Shown here: one piece after another, positions 1 through 13,403 of the stretch | Numbering within the stretch: position 1 is the first letter of the stretch | Layout: every line of letters begins with the position of its first letter | Source of the DNA: Aphidius gifuensis | Taxonomy: Eukaryota; Arthropoda; Insecta; Hymenoptera; Braconidae | Direction: 5' to 3' | DNA length: 64,000 nucleotides | NCBI RefSeq assembly: GCF_014905175.1 | Contig: NC_057791.1 | Span: forward strand, 5,456,001 to 5,520,000 | Made by a program: the position numbers and the translations under genes | Notes under the pieces: model-generated | The model's database searches: none | What the model was told of the DNA's origin: nothing | The model's input: only the letters and a program-made list of their open reading frames with translations

Positions 1-3000
1 TATTTTTTTATATTTTCTGGAAATGTATTTGTGATTCCAGGTTTTTTTTTCCACATGTGTTGAATAACCCTATAGCTAAAATTTTTGCGTTGCTGGACAA
101 AGCATACAGTTATATACTCATTGTGGTTTCATAATTTTTTATATCTTTTGTTTCATTTTATCAATTAATTTCTATAATTAAAAAAAATGAATAATAACAG
201 AAATTCAACATAATAAATAACTGGTTAAATCGATTAAACTGGTGGCGCTCAGTTAAATATTTATATAAATTAAAATTAATAACTCTGTATATAATTATAG
301 TCGAAAATTTTTTTTTACTTTTTAATTTATTATTCAAAAAAATACCTGTCATTTTCAATTTTATATTCATATATTTTATATTTAAAAAAAAAAAAAACTG
401 GTTTTTTATGTTAATGAAAAGATGAATATAAATACTTCAATGTTAAGACTTTTGCAGGTGCAAAATTTCACATGTTGAATCTAGTCGTCATCTAGCAATT
501 GGTTTTAATATATAGACAAGTTGTTAAACAACTTTTTTTTACAATGCTTATATTAATAAATTATTGCTCTAAATTATAATCTTTTAAATCTTAAAAAAAA
601 AAATATTTAACTTATACTTTTTTGCAGTCTTTTTTTGCAATTTTACGACAGTCAAATTGCAACAGCTAATCACAAAAATGCATCATTTTAAAATGAAAAT
701 TATTATTAATTAGTTTATGATAACATAAATAAATAATTTAATTCATCAAACTCTGTTAGAAATTTTCGATTCCGCATGTGTTTCTATCACAAGCCAAGTT
801 TGTGTCTGGCACAGACATTTATTTTCCTCAGTCAATTTATTCAAATTGAATTATTAAAAAGCTCTATAATTCAAACTGTAAAATGAAAAAGCTTCATTCA
901 TTCAGTCTCCATCATAAAAAAAAGCTAAAAATAAATATAATCTATCATAATGTCAAACAAAAATATAATTAAAAATGATCTTTAATCTTTATTAATTATT
1001 TAATTGAAAAGTGTTTCTTTTCAGTCAACAAATGTATACTGACAACACTATAAACTGGTTTATATATGATTCACTTTAAACCAGATTTATTTTAACTGAA
1101 ATAAGATACTTTTATTTATCCAATTTGATGATAAAACTATTTGGTTGTTAGCTTTCACATCCATTATTTCATTTTCATTTTATTTCATCTCTCTTTGATA
1201 TATTTATTTTAATAAAAGTAAACAATATATTTTTTCTTTATTTTCTTATTCTTGAGATGAGACAAAGGGCAGGTGAGGGTCTTCAGCATTCAGCTGTTGT
1301 ATTATAGGTTCAAGGTTGTAATATGCTATTTTTTTTTTCTAAAAAAAAAAGAAGATTTTACAGAATTGATATTTTTAAATTGTAAAATTTTATATAGATT
1401 CTAGTCTCACATGAGATACAATTTAAAAATTCAAAATAAAAATTGAATGATAAATGAGATAAAAATTTTGTTAAATACATGAAAGCACAAATATAAAGGA
1501 TAAATTTTAACGATTAATAGGGATGAATTTGTGAATGTGGGTAGATTGAAGGGAAGAAAAAATAAAAATCTTTGTGTACAAGGAAAAATCGTGAAAATCA
1601 CATTGAGATGTATCTTTTTTTTTATACAATATCGTATACTGAAAAGCTTCAACGTAACCATGACAACCACGTATCGATCCTGTGTCTGCCATGAGATATA
1701 TAAAACGACCCACAAACACCAGCTTCTAGGACCATTTAATTCTTAAAAATATGCATATATAAATGTATTATTTAAATCATGCTCCATTATTTATTTAAAT
1801 TAATTTTCATTTGAACAAATAGAAAAGATAATTAACAAAATACAATTTTAAATAAATTGTACTATTGAAAAATGAAATACATATTTATTATGTTTTTGTT
1901 TTATACATTCACAGGTGTTATTTTTAACGAAAAAATATATATCATTTGTTGTATTTTTCACCTGTAATATATTTTTGTATATTTAAAATATTCTATAGTC
2001 ACTTTTGAACCCTTTCTTTAATTTGTCAAGTATGTAATAAAATACTTGACAAAGGGCTGACCTTTTACAGATTTAAAAAAAATATATTTCAAAGATGAAA
2101 AATTACTTTTTACTAGTTTAATAAAAAAATTAATTAATATATATTTATATGCAGAATTGAAATGACTTTTTTAAAATAATATTTAAATTTTTTTTAGCTT
2201 TATTATTTTTTATATTTTAAGCGAAATAGTTGTAGTTGAATAAATTTATTTAAGTTAATTAAATTTTGATTATTTACATTAAGATAATTATATTTGACTG
2301 TAGTAAAAAAATATATTATAGTTAGTAAGAAGTATCTCAGTAGAGTCATTAAGAAAAAATAATAATTCTTTCGTTTAATTTTACATTGAAAATCAAATTA
2401 AAAAAATATATAATCAATAAAATTTTATGCACAACATTAGAAACTTTTAATTTGATTTTGAAATGTTTTTTTATGCTTTTAATAAGGTGATTCTTAATTT
2501 TTTTTTATCGGTGTGAAAAGAAGTTGCGATGGTGTGATTAAATATGAGCTATATCAGATATCAAAAGAAGCTAAGAAAAAAAAGTCATAAAGTATCAGAA
2601 TTTTGACTGTTTGATTTGACATGGAATGCCTTGAATATAATGAAAAAGAATCAAAAAGAATACGCAAGGTGTAACAATTCTTTGAACTGTTAAAACACGA
2701 TTTTGGTTTTTTTAAAAAAAAAAAAAAATAATGTGCACCTGGTTCGAGAGCCAGCCTCTTGTTGTTGGGATAGCCGAGTGATTTTTAAAAATTACAGCCA
2801 GCTAGGCAAACGCGAATTTATGGCCTTGAGTCAACAAAAGACCTGTTCGAGGCCAGATAGTTCAAGGCAATATATTTTTTTCTTGAATATCATTAATAAT
2901 TTATTAAATAAAATAATTTTAAATCATGTAATTATGATTATATAACATTGATCAATGAAGAAACAAATTTTCTATTTTACAAATAAATAAAATGATTATG

Positions 3001-3037
3001 ATAATAAATAATTTTAATTAATGAATTTTGTTTACAG
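1..3037. other. AT-rich region upstream of the first visible ZSWIM8 exon
   Basis: No convincing coding exon was found on either strand. The exon at 3038 begins with a splice acceptor, so this stretch is at least partly the intron before it. The N-terminal exon of ZSWIM8 was not identified here and may lie outside the window. A less AT-rich patch at about 2735-2870 has short motifs resembling tRNA A and B boxes, but no tRNA fold. Confidence 0.5.
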
Positions 3038-6000
3038 ATGGAAAACCAGTACCAACACTCTGTGAATTATCAGCAAGATGTGTTGCATCCCACATACCAT
3101 TTGAACTTGTTGAACACGTGTATCCACCAGTACCGGAACAGCTACAACTCAGTATAGCATTTTGGAGTTTTCCTGACAATGAAGAAGACATTAGACTTTA
3201 TTCTTGTTTGGCAAATGGTAGTGCCGATGAATTTCAACGTGGAGATCATCTTTTTCGCTCAAAAAGTGTTAAAGATCCTCTACAAATTGGTTTTCATTTG
3301 AGTGCAAGTGTTAATATTGCTGGTATATCATCAACAAATGGTGATAGAGCTCAATATAATGTTGCTGTAACATTTGATCGTCGTCGTATAATATCATGTA
3401 ATTGTACATGTTCATCAACAGCATATTGGTGTTCTCATGTTGTTGCTGTATGTCTTCATCGTATACATATGCCAACACAAGTATGTTTACGTGCACCAGT
3501 TAGTGAATCATTATCACGTTTACATCGTGAACAATTACAAAAATTTGCCCAATATCTTATAAGTGAATTACCACAACAAATATTACCAACAGCACAACGT
3601 TTATTAGATGAATTATTATCAGATGAACCAAGTGCAATAAATAGTTATTGTGGTGCACCAGATCCAACAGCTGGTGCATCAGCACATGATCAAACATCTT
3701 GGTATCTTGATGAAAAAACATTACATGGAAATATAAATAAAATATTAATTAAATTTTGTGTACCAGCACCAATGGTATTTAGTGATGTTAATTATTTAAG
3801 TACAACAGCACCACCAGCAGCAACTGAATGGTCATCATTATTACGTCCATTACGTGGACGTGAACCAGAAGGAATGTGGAATTTATTATCAATTGTACGT
3901 GAAATGTTTAAACGTAATGATCGTAATGCAATACCATTACTTGAAATAATAACTGAAGAATGTATTGCATGTGAACAATTTTTAGTATGGTGGTTTAATA
4001 CTAAAGTATCATTATTAAATGGTACTGGACATAATGGTGGTAAACATGGTAGTATGAATAGTAATGCACTTGCATCACAACATGCATGTTCATCATTATG
4101 TGATGAAATTGTTGTATTATGGCGTTTAGCAGCACTTAATCCTGGTTTATCACCATCTGAACGTGATATATTACATGGACAATTTACAACTTGGCATATG
4201 AAAGCTATTGATAAAGTAACTAAAAATCGTGTTACAACTGTAACACAAAATACACAAAATCGTAATCATACTAGTGGTATACAAAAAGATTCATTAAAAA
4301 ATGATATTGATGTATTTACTGGTTTTAAACCAGCACTTGAAGCATGTTATATGGATTGGGATGAATATATATTACCTGGTATAACATATACACCTGAAAG
4401 TAATCCAATGTATTATTGTCCATTTACATGTTTTCGTCATGTTGGTCATAGTAAAAATGAAGTTAATCAAGTTAATTCAAGTGTTGCTGTATTAAATTGT
4501 CAACCACCAAATATACATCATCATCATCATCATCTTCATAATAATAATAATCATTCAAGACGTCCACTTAATATGGGTCTTGTTGAATTTAGTAATATAG
4601 ATCGTAAACGTATTAATTCACGTGATTTTACAAATTTTTATGAACGTAATAATACTAATAATAATGGTGGTAATGATACAAGTAATAATAGTGGTATTAA
4701 TAATCATAATACTATTAATATTAATAATAATAATAGTGGTGGTAATGGTGGTAATGATAATGGTAATAGAAGTAGTGTTAGTTCAGAAGGTTTTTGTGAA
4801 AATGATGCTGATATGTTTCCACTGCCATCAATTGTACGTGGTAATTATTTAAATAATAATAATAATAACAATAATATTAATAATAGTAATAATAATTGTG
4901 GTGATACTGATTCACAAGAAGGTGGTGGTAGTGAATCATCATTAAATAGTAATGTGAGTTTAAAGAATGCTCAAGGTTCTGATAAACAATGCTCTAATGC
5001 ATCATCTGATACTCATAGTGATAGTAGTGATAGTTGTAATAAATTAACAACAAATAATAAAAAATGTGAAAAAATAAATAATAGTTATTGTGGTAATTCA
5101 TTACCAAGTACATCAAATGATAATAAACCATCATGTAGTGGTATTAATAATAAACGTGAAATTAAAAAAAATATATGTGTTGATGTTGTTGTTGCTGGTG
5201 GTAGTGGTGGTAGTGGTAGTGTTACAAAAGATCCATCAAGACGTACATCAAAAGATGAAACATCATCATCAAGTAGTGACAGTCCATCTGGTGATGAATT
5301 AAATTTTTATTATTATGATTCAAAAACATCAGGTTCAACAGCACCAACATCAACAATATCAACTGGTTTAAGCAGTAATGAAAATAATTGTAAAGATTTT
5401 AATAATAAAGATGGTATTATAAATTCACATATTAATAATGTATTGGGTAATCTTAAAAAAATGAAAGATCCATGGGATATATTATTTTCACGTGCTGAAG
5501 GTTTATATGCACATGGACATACACGTGAAGCATGTATACTTGGTGTTAAATTAGCTGAAGAATTATTATCACATCCACCAGATTTAATGATTGATATATT
5601 ACCAATGCCAGTTAAAGGTAAACGTAGAAAACATTTAGTTAATCCAGCATCACATAGATTAACATGTCTTGCATCAGCAACATTTTCAAAATGTGGATTT
5701 TTATGTAGTGTACTTGCTGAAAATCCAGAATATCATAATCTTGCATTTAGAACTGGTCTTTATGGTTTAGAAATGGCAAGACCACCAGCAAGTACAAAAC
5801 CACTTGAAGTTAAATTAGCACATCAAGAAAGTGAACTTGTTGGATTACTCAAAAGAATACCATTAGGTCCAGCTGAATTAACAATGTTACGTCAAAGAGC
5901 TGAACAATTACGTGATGGTTTATTACGTTCTAGAGGACATGCATTATTACCAATAATGCTTGCTAGTTTAATATTTGATGCATTAAATACAACAAGATTA

Positions 6001-7750
6001 AAAGGTGATTGGTCAGTATTGACAAATGAAAATGATGAAAATCTTGGTTTTAATGCTGCTGTTGCTGCACTTGGTCTTAAAGCAAATGTTAGTGAAGCTG
6101 ATCATCCATTACTTTGTGAAGGAACACGAAGACAAAGGTATATATTTATATTTATTTTCATTTCTTTTAATTATGTTAATTATGTTAATTTATATATATG
6201 TATTTTTGTTATTTACAGAGGTGATCTTGCAATAACACTTCTTGTTCATTACAAAGATGAACCAACAAAATTAGCTAAAATAATGGATAAATTATTAGAT
6301 CGTGAAGTTCATCAATTAATAAAATCACCAATTGTCAGTAGTTATTACAGTTCAAATCCACCAACAACAAGTCAATTGGCAGGACTTAGACGTGCAAGAA
6401 CATCTTCATCACCATTAACTGGCAATGATGTTGTTAATGGTAGTAATGATGGTATTGTTGGTACAAGTAGTCGTCCACATAGTAGTACAAGTGCTGAATT
6501 AGAAACAGGAATGAGTGCTTTGACTGTACAACCACAACCAACACAACCACCAGTATCAACAAGAACAAAAGAAACGAGGTCAGGCAGGCAAGATTAATTC
6601 TTTCTTTTTTTCATTCATTTGTTATCTAATATCTAATGTATACTTGTTTTATTTTATAAATTATAGATATAAAAATAAAAAAATTTATCCATCAATACCA
6701 AATCAACCATCAGAAGCTGGTGCTCATTTTATGTGTGAACTTGCAAAAACAGTATTAGCTAAAGCTGGTGGTACTAGTTCAACATCATTATTTACACAAG
6801 CATCAACAAATCAAAATCATCATGGTCCACATCGTGCATTACATATGTGTGCATTTCAAATTGGTTTATATGCACTTGGTTTACATAATTGTGTTAGTCC
6901 AAATTGGTTAAGTCGTACATATTCATCACATGTATCATGGATAACTGGACAAGCTATGGAAATGGGAGCACCAGCAATATGGTTTTTAATTGATAGTTGG
7001 GAAAGTCATTTAACACCACCAGAAGCTGCTGGTATTGCTGATAAATCATCACGTGGTAGTGATCCAAATATGGTACGTGCTGCTGCTGAATTAGCATTAT
7101 CATGTTTACCACATGCACATGCATTAAATCCAAATGAAATACAACGTGCAATGTTACAATGTAAAGAACAAAGTGGTCTTATGCTTGAAAAAGCATGTAT
7201 TACTGTTGAAAATACAGCAAAAGGTGGTGGTGTTTATCCAGAAGTATTATTTCAAGTTGCAAAATATTGGTATGAATTATATTTACGTCATACACCAGGT
7301 GGTGAACAACAAGATGATATGCCACATGATACATTACAACTAGATCAAAATGGTGCAATTATTGTTGATTCTGGACAAGTACCAATTGATATTAATACAA
7401 ATCAAATGATGACAAATCAACAATCAGTTGTTGTTACAAGTACACAACCACTACAATCTTATCAACCACATCAAACAATAACAACACTTGTACCTGGTGT
7501 TGGTTTACCATATCCAGTTGGACCATATAGTTTTGTACATCCACATCAACATCCTCATCCTCATCCTCATGCACATCCTCATCCACATCCACATCCACAT
7601 CCGCATTCACATCATCAAATACCAACATTTGGTGGTCCAATACCACCACATCGTGTTACATTACCACCACCACCTCCACCACCACCAGCACACATACAAA
7701 TGTATCATCATACTGCAATACCACAATTACCAGGACATCCACAACAACAA

Positions 7751-7782
<32 letters not shown>

Positions 7783-8710
7783 ACAGCAACAACAACAACA
7801 ACAACAACAACATCAAAGACATCCACAACCACTACCACCAATAACACAACCACAAAATGTACAACAATTTTATACTGGACAACCAACTGTTACAACTGTC
7901 AATGTACATTCACCACATCATATGTTTACAATGCAACAAGCAATGTCTGTTAATGTACAACCTGATGTTAATATGACAGGACATGGTGGTATGCCTGGAC
8001 CATCAATTGGACAACAACAATCAATTATGCCAACAGTTAGATCACAACCACAAGTACACAGACAAAGTCCACAACAATTACGTGCATTAGTTGCAGCATA
8101 TCGTGTTGGTATGCTTGCACTTGAAACATTAGCAAGACGTGTACATGATGATAGACCACAAGCTAAATATGCTAGAAATCCACCATATGTTGAAGATGTT
8201 AAATGGTTATTAAGAATATCAAAACGTCTTGGTACACAATGTTTTCATCAATTATGTATATGTACTGTTAATAGTGTTGTAAGTCCATTTGTACTTCATG
8301 ATGTTGCACTTGATGCTGCAAATTATTTATCAAGAAGTAATCCATCATTATTTGTACAACATTTAAGATCAGCATTATTAGCACCACTTGTACATAAATG
8401 TCAACAAATGTATATACAATGTCTTCATCATAAATTATATCATCTTAAATCTGGTGAATATGAAGAATTTGCAAGTGTTGTTTGTGCTGCTAGAGCTGCA
8501 TTTCATATAACACCAGAAGGTCATACACAATTTAAAGAATGGCTACAATCATTAAAACGGTAAATATAAAAATTAAATATAATTAAATATATTGAGTATT
8601 TATAATTTATATAAAATTGTTTTATTGTTTATTTTAATTTTAGTTCACCAGCATGTAATAAAGAATTATGGACACAAATAAACACAGCACTTCAAGTTAA
8701 TGGCAAATGA
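3038..8710 (+). CDS. ZSWIM8: Zinc finger SWIM domain-containing protein 8 (Dora orthologue), 5' partial
   Basis: ZSWIM8 is the substrate receptor of a Cullin-RING E3 ligase that degrades Argonaute during target-directed microRNA decay. Exons read as 3038-6137, 6219-6578, 6667-8559 and 8644-8710, all joining in phase with GT-AG introns of 81-88 nt, giving about 1805 codons against about 1840 aa in mammals. Visible family blocks are PPVPEQLQL, the SWIM zinc motif (CxC...CxH at 3403-3444), RPLRGREPEG, NQPSEA, SWITGQAME, GGGVYPEVLF and a C-terminal ELW. The first exon starts with an acceptor, so the N-terminus lies upstream. Insect-style low-complexity inserts are present: Asn/Ser/Gly-rich (about 4500-5450), His-Pro repeats (about 7540-7610) and 23 Gln (7742-7810). 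Retaining the second intron would stop translation at 6597. The TGA at 8708 is followed by a long open frame, listed separately. Confidence 0.95.
7742..7810 (+). repeat. Polyglutamine (CAA/CAG)n tract in ZSWIM8
   Basis: Twenty-three consecutive glutamine codons, mixed CAA and CAG, lie inside the third visible ZSWIM8 exon. A His-Pro repeat precedes them and a His/Pro/Gln-rich stretch follows. The mixed codons suggest an old, partly stabilised tract. It falls in the variable linker between the conserved GGGVYPEVLF block and the C-terminal AAYRVGMLALE block, where mammalian ZSWIM8 is Pro/His/Ala-rich. Confidence 0.9.
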
Positions 8711-8807
8711 CACACACTCGAGCCAGGCGAGACGTGGCTCACATCTGATTCCCATTTGCAAGCACAATTATCATATGATCCAAGCGTCCTCGTACATTAT
8801 AATCATC

Positions 8808-8838
<31 letters not shown>

Positions 8839-9067
8839 AAATCCATATCAATATATTGAACAAAATCAAGATTACAGTCAAAATAATAATTTCATATGCT
8901 TTCATAGATTAACAAGTGTCGATGGTTTTGCATGGAATAAAATAACAATTCCATATATTATTGAACGTTATCAATCAGCAACTTTACAACCATTAATTTG
9001 TCAGGATATTAATGAACAATCATATCCTCATGATAATAATTCAAGGATAATTAAACAATGTAGTTGA
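8711..9067 (+). other. In-frame open extension after the ZSWIM8 TGA stop
   Basis: Directly after the ZSWIM8 stop (AAA TGA CAC) the same frame stays open for 118 codons to a stop ending at 9067. It begins HTLEPGETWLTSD, passes a 12-15 residue His-rich tract, and ends in ordinary-looking sequence containing FAWNKITIPYIIERYQ. Its composition resembles the coding exons more than the downstream AT-rich DNA. It could be a readthrough extension, an alternatively spliced C-terminus, formerly coding DNA, or an assembly error at the TGA. No family was recognised. Confidence 0.45.
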
Positions 9068-12000
9068 TGTCGATAAATTTAAGCATTCATTTTTCATTTG
9101 TTAAAATAAATATAATTTGTTTTTTTTTTTTTTTTTTATTTTTATTTTCATCTCGCCAATTAATTAGATAATAAAAATAATTTTATCAAAATATGTACGG
9201 CTTTATTTAGATTTTTCTTTTGATATCTAAAATTTTATTTTATTTTTTTTCGTTTACGTAACTTAGTATACTTGTCAATGAAAAAAAGGAAAAATAAAAA
9301 AAAAATAAAATAAATAGTTATCAATTATTATTGTATTGATGAATTTTTAGATAATTTTTTATTTTTGAAATAATTTAAAAAAATTTATTTTCAATAGAAA
9401 ATTAATAAACATTCATTACAACATGGTAAAATTTTTTTTTTTAGCATTTTTTTTTATTTTAGTTTTTTTAAATTAGAAAATAAATTTTTTATCAAAATTA
9501 AATATAATTTTTAATTATGTAAAATCTTATTATTTTTATATATTATTTGTATTAGTATTTTTTTTTTTTTAAATTAGTTTTAAAACGTAAAAATTAGTTG
9601 ATATAATTTTATATATTTTTCATCATTAATGTGACATTTTAGTTAATTTTTTTTACCATCAATTTCATTAATTATTGTATTCATAATTTATCAAACAAAT
9701 AAAACAAAAAAAATAATATCCAAAAAAAATAACATCATAAAAAAAAAATAACGTTACATTTTTGTCACGTAATGACTTTTAAATAATATATTAATTTGCA
9801 TTGCATTTGAATATTTTCAAAGCTTGCAAATCAACTCATCGGACTATAAAAAAAAGAGCAAAATAAATTTTGAAAAGAAATGAAAAACAAAAAAAAAAAA
9901 AACACCACAAAAATTATTGTTTTCTAGTATTTTTTTTTGTTTTTGCTACATACACTAAAACAAAAAACACCAATACCCCTATCCAATTCATCTAGCGCCT
10001 TAGAAAAATAATAATAAAGTCAGTGTAAGCAAAAAAAAAAAATTAAATAAGAGAATTATAAATTCTCAAATAATAAAATGATTAAGAGAGATGATTTATT
10101 TTGAAAAAAATAACCGCAAACTCAAGGAACTTTCATATACTCAATTACCGCGGATTTCATTATATTGTAAATTATAATAAATAAATAAAAAAATTGTTAT
10201 TGTTTTTAGTATGAAACACTCAACAGTGCCTCGTCAAAATCTATGTGAACAATTCTTTCTGTAAACCGGCAGTGTTATATCGGAAAAATAAATAAATTAC
10301 ATAGCATTACTCCCAATTTCGTAATCATATTTTAAAAAAATTATTCTCCAGTGTTAAATAATTCCATTCTTAAGAGACATTACTATAAGATCCGGGTAAT
10401 TAAATTCCCTAATTTTTACACAATTTAAAATATATCTATAAACCTTGAAAAAAATTAAATAAATAAATAATGATAATGCGAACGGTAATTATTTGTTTTT
10501 AATTTTAAGATAAAAACCAAAAAAAAAAAAAAAATATTCGATCGATACATCTGTTACGAAGTTGTGTCAATAAAGGTGTGAATGAAAATCAAATATTATT
10601 TTTAAAATAATTATTTTGATTATAATGAATTAACAAAAGAAATTTTTTAAAAAATAATGATTTTTATTGTCTATTGTTATTGATGAATGATAATAGATTA
10701 ATCATAGATGAAAAATTAAAAAAAAAAAAATGGAAAATAGCTGAATGAAAATTGGACTTGAAAAAAATTGAACAACAACTTGTCGAAAAATCTAATAGTA
10801 AATTAATTACTTAAAATCAATAGAAAGGATATAACAAAGCAAAAAGTATAAACAATTTGACATTTAAAATAAATTTTGAATTTTAAATAATATCAATTGC
10901 TCAATGTCTGAATGTAAATTTTACGTAAAATACTTTTCAGTATAATTTTTTTATCTTTGCGATAATCAATTATTGATTAAAAAAATATTTTAAAAATTGT
11001 CAAATATATATTGTCTACTTTTTGCTTTTATCCTTGATGATTATTTAAAAAAAATATTTTAATTATTCATGAGATTAATAATAAAGTTAACAGAAAAATT
11101 GAAAAAACAAAAAAAAAAAAACAATATGTAACATTTTAATATGTCGTCGTTGTAATAAGCTTAGAAATTTCGTTAGATAATTTAAGATTAATCGAAATAC
11201 GAAAAAATGTGTTTAGTAAAATAATTAGGTGTTTATGTGTTATATATATTAACTCGATGAAAAAAAAAAAATTATTACTAGTTTTTGAATGAAAAAAATA
11301 TGAAAAATAAAAAAAATATAAATATATATATATACCCTCGATATATTTAAGTTTCTTCATAAAAATTGTCGATTAAAAAAAAGTAAAAAAAATATTTTTT
11401 AATGCGTATATTATTTATAAAAATTAATGTTTTAAAATAAAAGAAAATTTTTTTGTTTTTAAAACATTATTTTTTATATAATCGACATAATTTCGTCCAC
11501 ATTTAATTGAATTTTTTTTTTATTTAGCAAATTTTTAATTAAATTATGATAATTTTTCATTTTCAAAAATAAAAAAATTATCTTAGTTTTCCATTTATGT
11601 GTATGAGGTCAAATACACTCGCGTTTCTACAAGAAAAAATTAAGGCTGGTATGCCTTAATTGTCTCGTAATATTTATTTTACTTATATTTTTTATTTCTA
11701 ATTTATAAATTTCATAAAAAACTGTCCGATTATGTCAGTCGATTGATGGAAAAACAAATAAAATACGAGTTAAAATTACGTGAAAGATATTAAGAAAAAT
11801 AATAATAATAATATGAAATCTATTTTTACACTTGGTTGTCGAAGAAATAAAAATAAAAAAGTAAATAAATAATACTAAAGTGAAATAATCACGATAGTAT
11901 TCAGTAGTAATCATTTAGAATTAAATGATAAAAAATATACTAGCAATTATTAATTAAGTAGAAACGCGAGCTCTAATTATACGAGTGTGCTTGGATATGT

Positions 12001-12937
12001 CTTTTTTTTTTTTTTTCGAAAAATAAAATTACTAAAAACAATGTCAATCAGTTGCTATTGGGTCAAAAAATAAAATACTAAAACTTGTATTTTTTGTTAA
12101 AAGAAAACTTAAATAGATAAATGAATTTTTTTTATTTTTTAAATAATTTTTATCAGCGATAATTATTGGCTTGTTAAACAAAAAAAAAAAAAAAGAATAT
12201 ATGATTATTTTTTGCTTTTAAAAAAAGACTCTTTCTTTTTCATTTTCATTTTATTATATCTGGCAAAGTATTTTTTTTTCCAATTGCAGTGATAAAAAAT
12301 ATAAATAAGATTTTCAAAATTCTATTTTTATTTATTTTATCAGCCAGAAAAGTCAATTTTTTTTTTTCAATTATGAAATTTGTAAATTATCTTTTTTAAT
12401 TAATTGACAAATTATATCTCTTTTTAAATAGATGTGAGTAGATACGAATATATAACTGTATTATAAAAAAAAAAAAAAAAAAAAAAGAAAAGAAAAAAAA
12501 AAAATACGATATTAAATATATCTATGTCACATAGGCATTATTTAAAATTATTTTTTTTAATAATATGTTTCATTTTTAATACAGTTTATAATACGCAAAG
12601 AAAAAAGTAGATTTTATAATTTATAAATCTCAAAAGTTTTGTTCTATAAAACATGTTAATAACGAATGATATTATGAAAGTTAAAAAAAAAAAAAATGAA
12701 TATTTATAAACTTGGATCATTTATTCAATATAACATTAATATTATTTTGTGATTGTAAAATTTTTTCATATATTTATTATAAATTTTTTCGATTGCTGAT
12801 GTAATCAAAATTATTCAAAGTAAATTTCAATAGAATTGTAAATGTGATAGTTTTATTATACTAAAATTTATTGTCTTGATATATTTACTAACCCAAATTT
12901 TCCAAAAAATAAGAAAAAAAAAAGCAAAAAAAAAATT
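9068..12937. other. Long AT-rich non-coding stretch, possible ZSWIM8 3' UTR
   Basis: No coding region is supported. Several AATAAA motifs occur, the first just after 9100. Small structured islands stand out from the A/T runs: a perfect 9-bp stem with a 6-nt loop (AATTAAGGC and its complement, 11638-11661) and a perfect 13-bp inverted repeat CTCGCGTTTCTAC (11618-11630 and 11958-11970). A less AT-rich patch lies at 10220-10290. The last part (from about 12540) is the downstream flank of the tRNA-Ser and is duplicated near 28 kb. Confidence 0.5.
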
Positions 12938-13070
12938 CGCAGTCGGTAGGACTCGAACCTACGCTCCCAGAGGGAATCTGATTTCTAGTCAGACGCCTTA
13001 ACCACTCGGCCACGACTGCTGATGAATACCGATCGCTGCAAGACAGCTATGAGTCCAACCTCAACTTAAA
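12540..13070 (-). repeat. tRNA-Ser locus, copy 1 of an inverted duplication
   Basis: Both flanks of this minus-strand tRNA match, in reverse complement, the flanks of the tRNA at 27817-27898. Matching pieces include the 5' flank up to TTCATCAGCAGTCG, about 120 nt immediately 3' of the tRNA, and a further block ending near a cATTTTTAATACAG-like segment. This copy carries about 130 bp (about 12670-12810) absent from the other. The homology far exceeds the tRNA gene itself, so the locus was duplicated as a segment. Confidence 0.85.
12938..13019 (-). tRNA. tRNA-Ser (anticodon AGA)
   Basis: An 82-nt type II tRNA with the long variable arm of serine tRNAs. The acceptor stem GCAGTCG pairs with CGACTGC, the discriminator base is G, the D arm contains GGCCGAGTGG, the anticodon loop reads CTAGAAA (AGA), and the T arm contains GGTTCGAGTCC. 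A T-run follows as a Pol III terminator on the minus strand. It appears identical to the gene at 27817-27898. Confidence 0.97.
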
Positions 13071-13282
13071 TCATTAAATTATCATGTATTAATTTATTAA
13101 TTAAATATTTTATACTAAAAAAAGATATTTTTGTTATCAAGTTTTTAAAAAAAGTTACAGAAGTAATATAAATTCCATGAAAATATTTTGACAGATATTT
13201 TAAATGTGTCTTTGTGATTGGTCATTGATAAACATGGCATCCAGTTGGATTGTGTAGCTTTTTCTGTTGGAAAAAAGCTCAT

Positions 13283-13288
13283 CACGTG
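13283..13288. promoter_or_regulatory. CACGTG E-box upstream of DCTN4
   Basis: The hexamer sits in the context ATCACGTGAC, about 120 nt before the DCTN4 start codon. This resembles the GTCACGTGAC-type element bound by MITF/TFE-family bHLH-zip factors. A CATCACGTGAC of the same form lies upstream of KLHDC4. Regulatory function is inferred from sequence only. Confidence 0.45.
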
Positions 13289-13403
13289 ACGATGAAAATG
13301 GCCGTCATACACAAAAAAAAACACAAGTATCTGACAGAAAGATTCTGATATACAATTTATACATCTGTCATAAATTTTTAATTATAAAAATTAACAAAAA
13401 AAC

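Noticed and set aside
1431..1746. Overlapping short frames on both strands
   Set aside because: No motif, no splice-site support at useful positions, and amino-acid content typical of AT-rich noise.
2703..2945. GC-richer patch with tRNA A-box and B-box-like motifs, possible SINE
   Set aside because: Spacing between the boxes is about 70 nt, no cloverleaf forms, and no second copy was seen in the window.
4622..5302. Val/Ile/Met-rich frames inside ZSWIM8
   Set aside because: Frame-shifted shadows of the Asn/Ser/Gly codon repeats of the real protein.
7434..7886. Frames rich in Val/Asp or His/Ile across the His-Pro and polyQ tracts
   Set aside because: Alternate-frame readings of CAT/CCA/CAA repeats; the ZSWIM8 frame explains the sequence.
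8756..9067. Independent His-rich small gene
   Set aside because: It has no ATG start and lies in phase with ZSWIM8; better treated as a post-stop extension.
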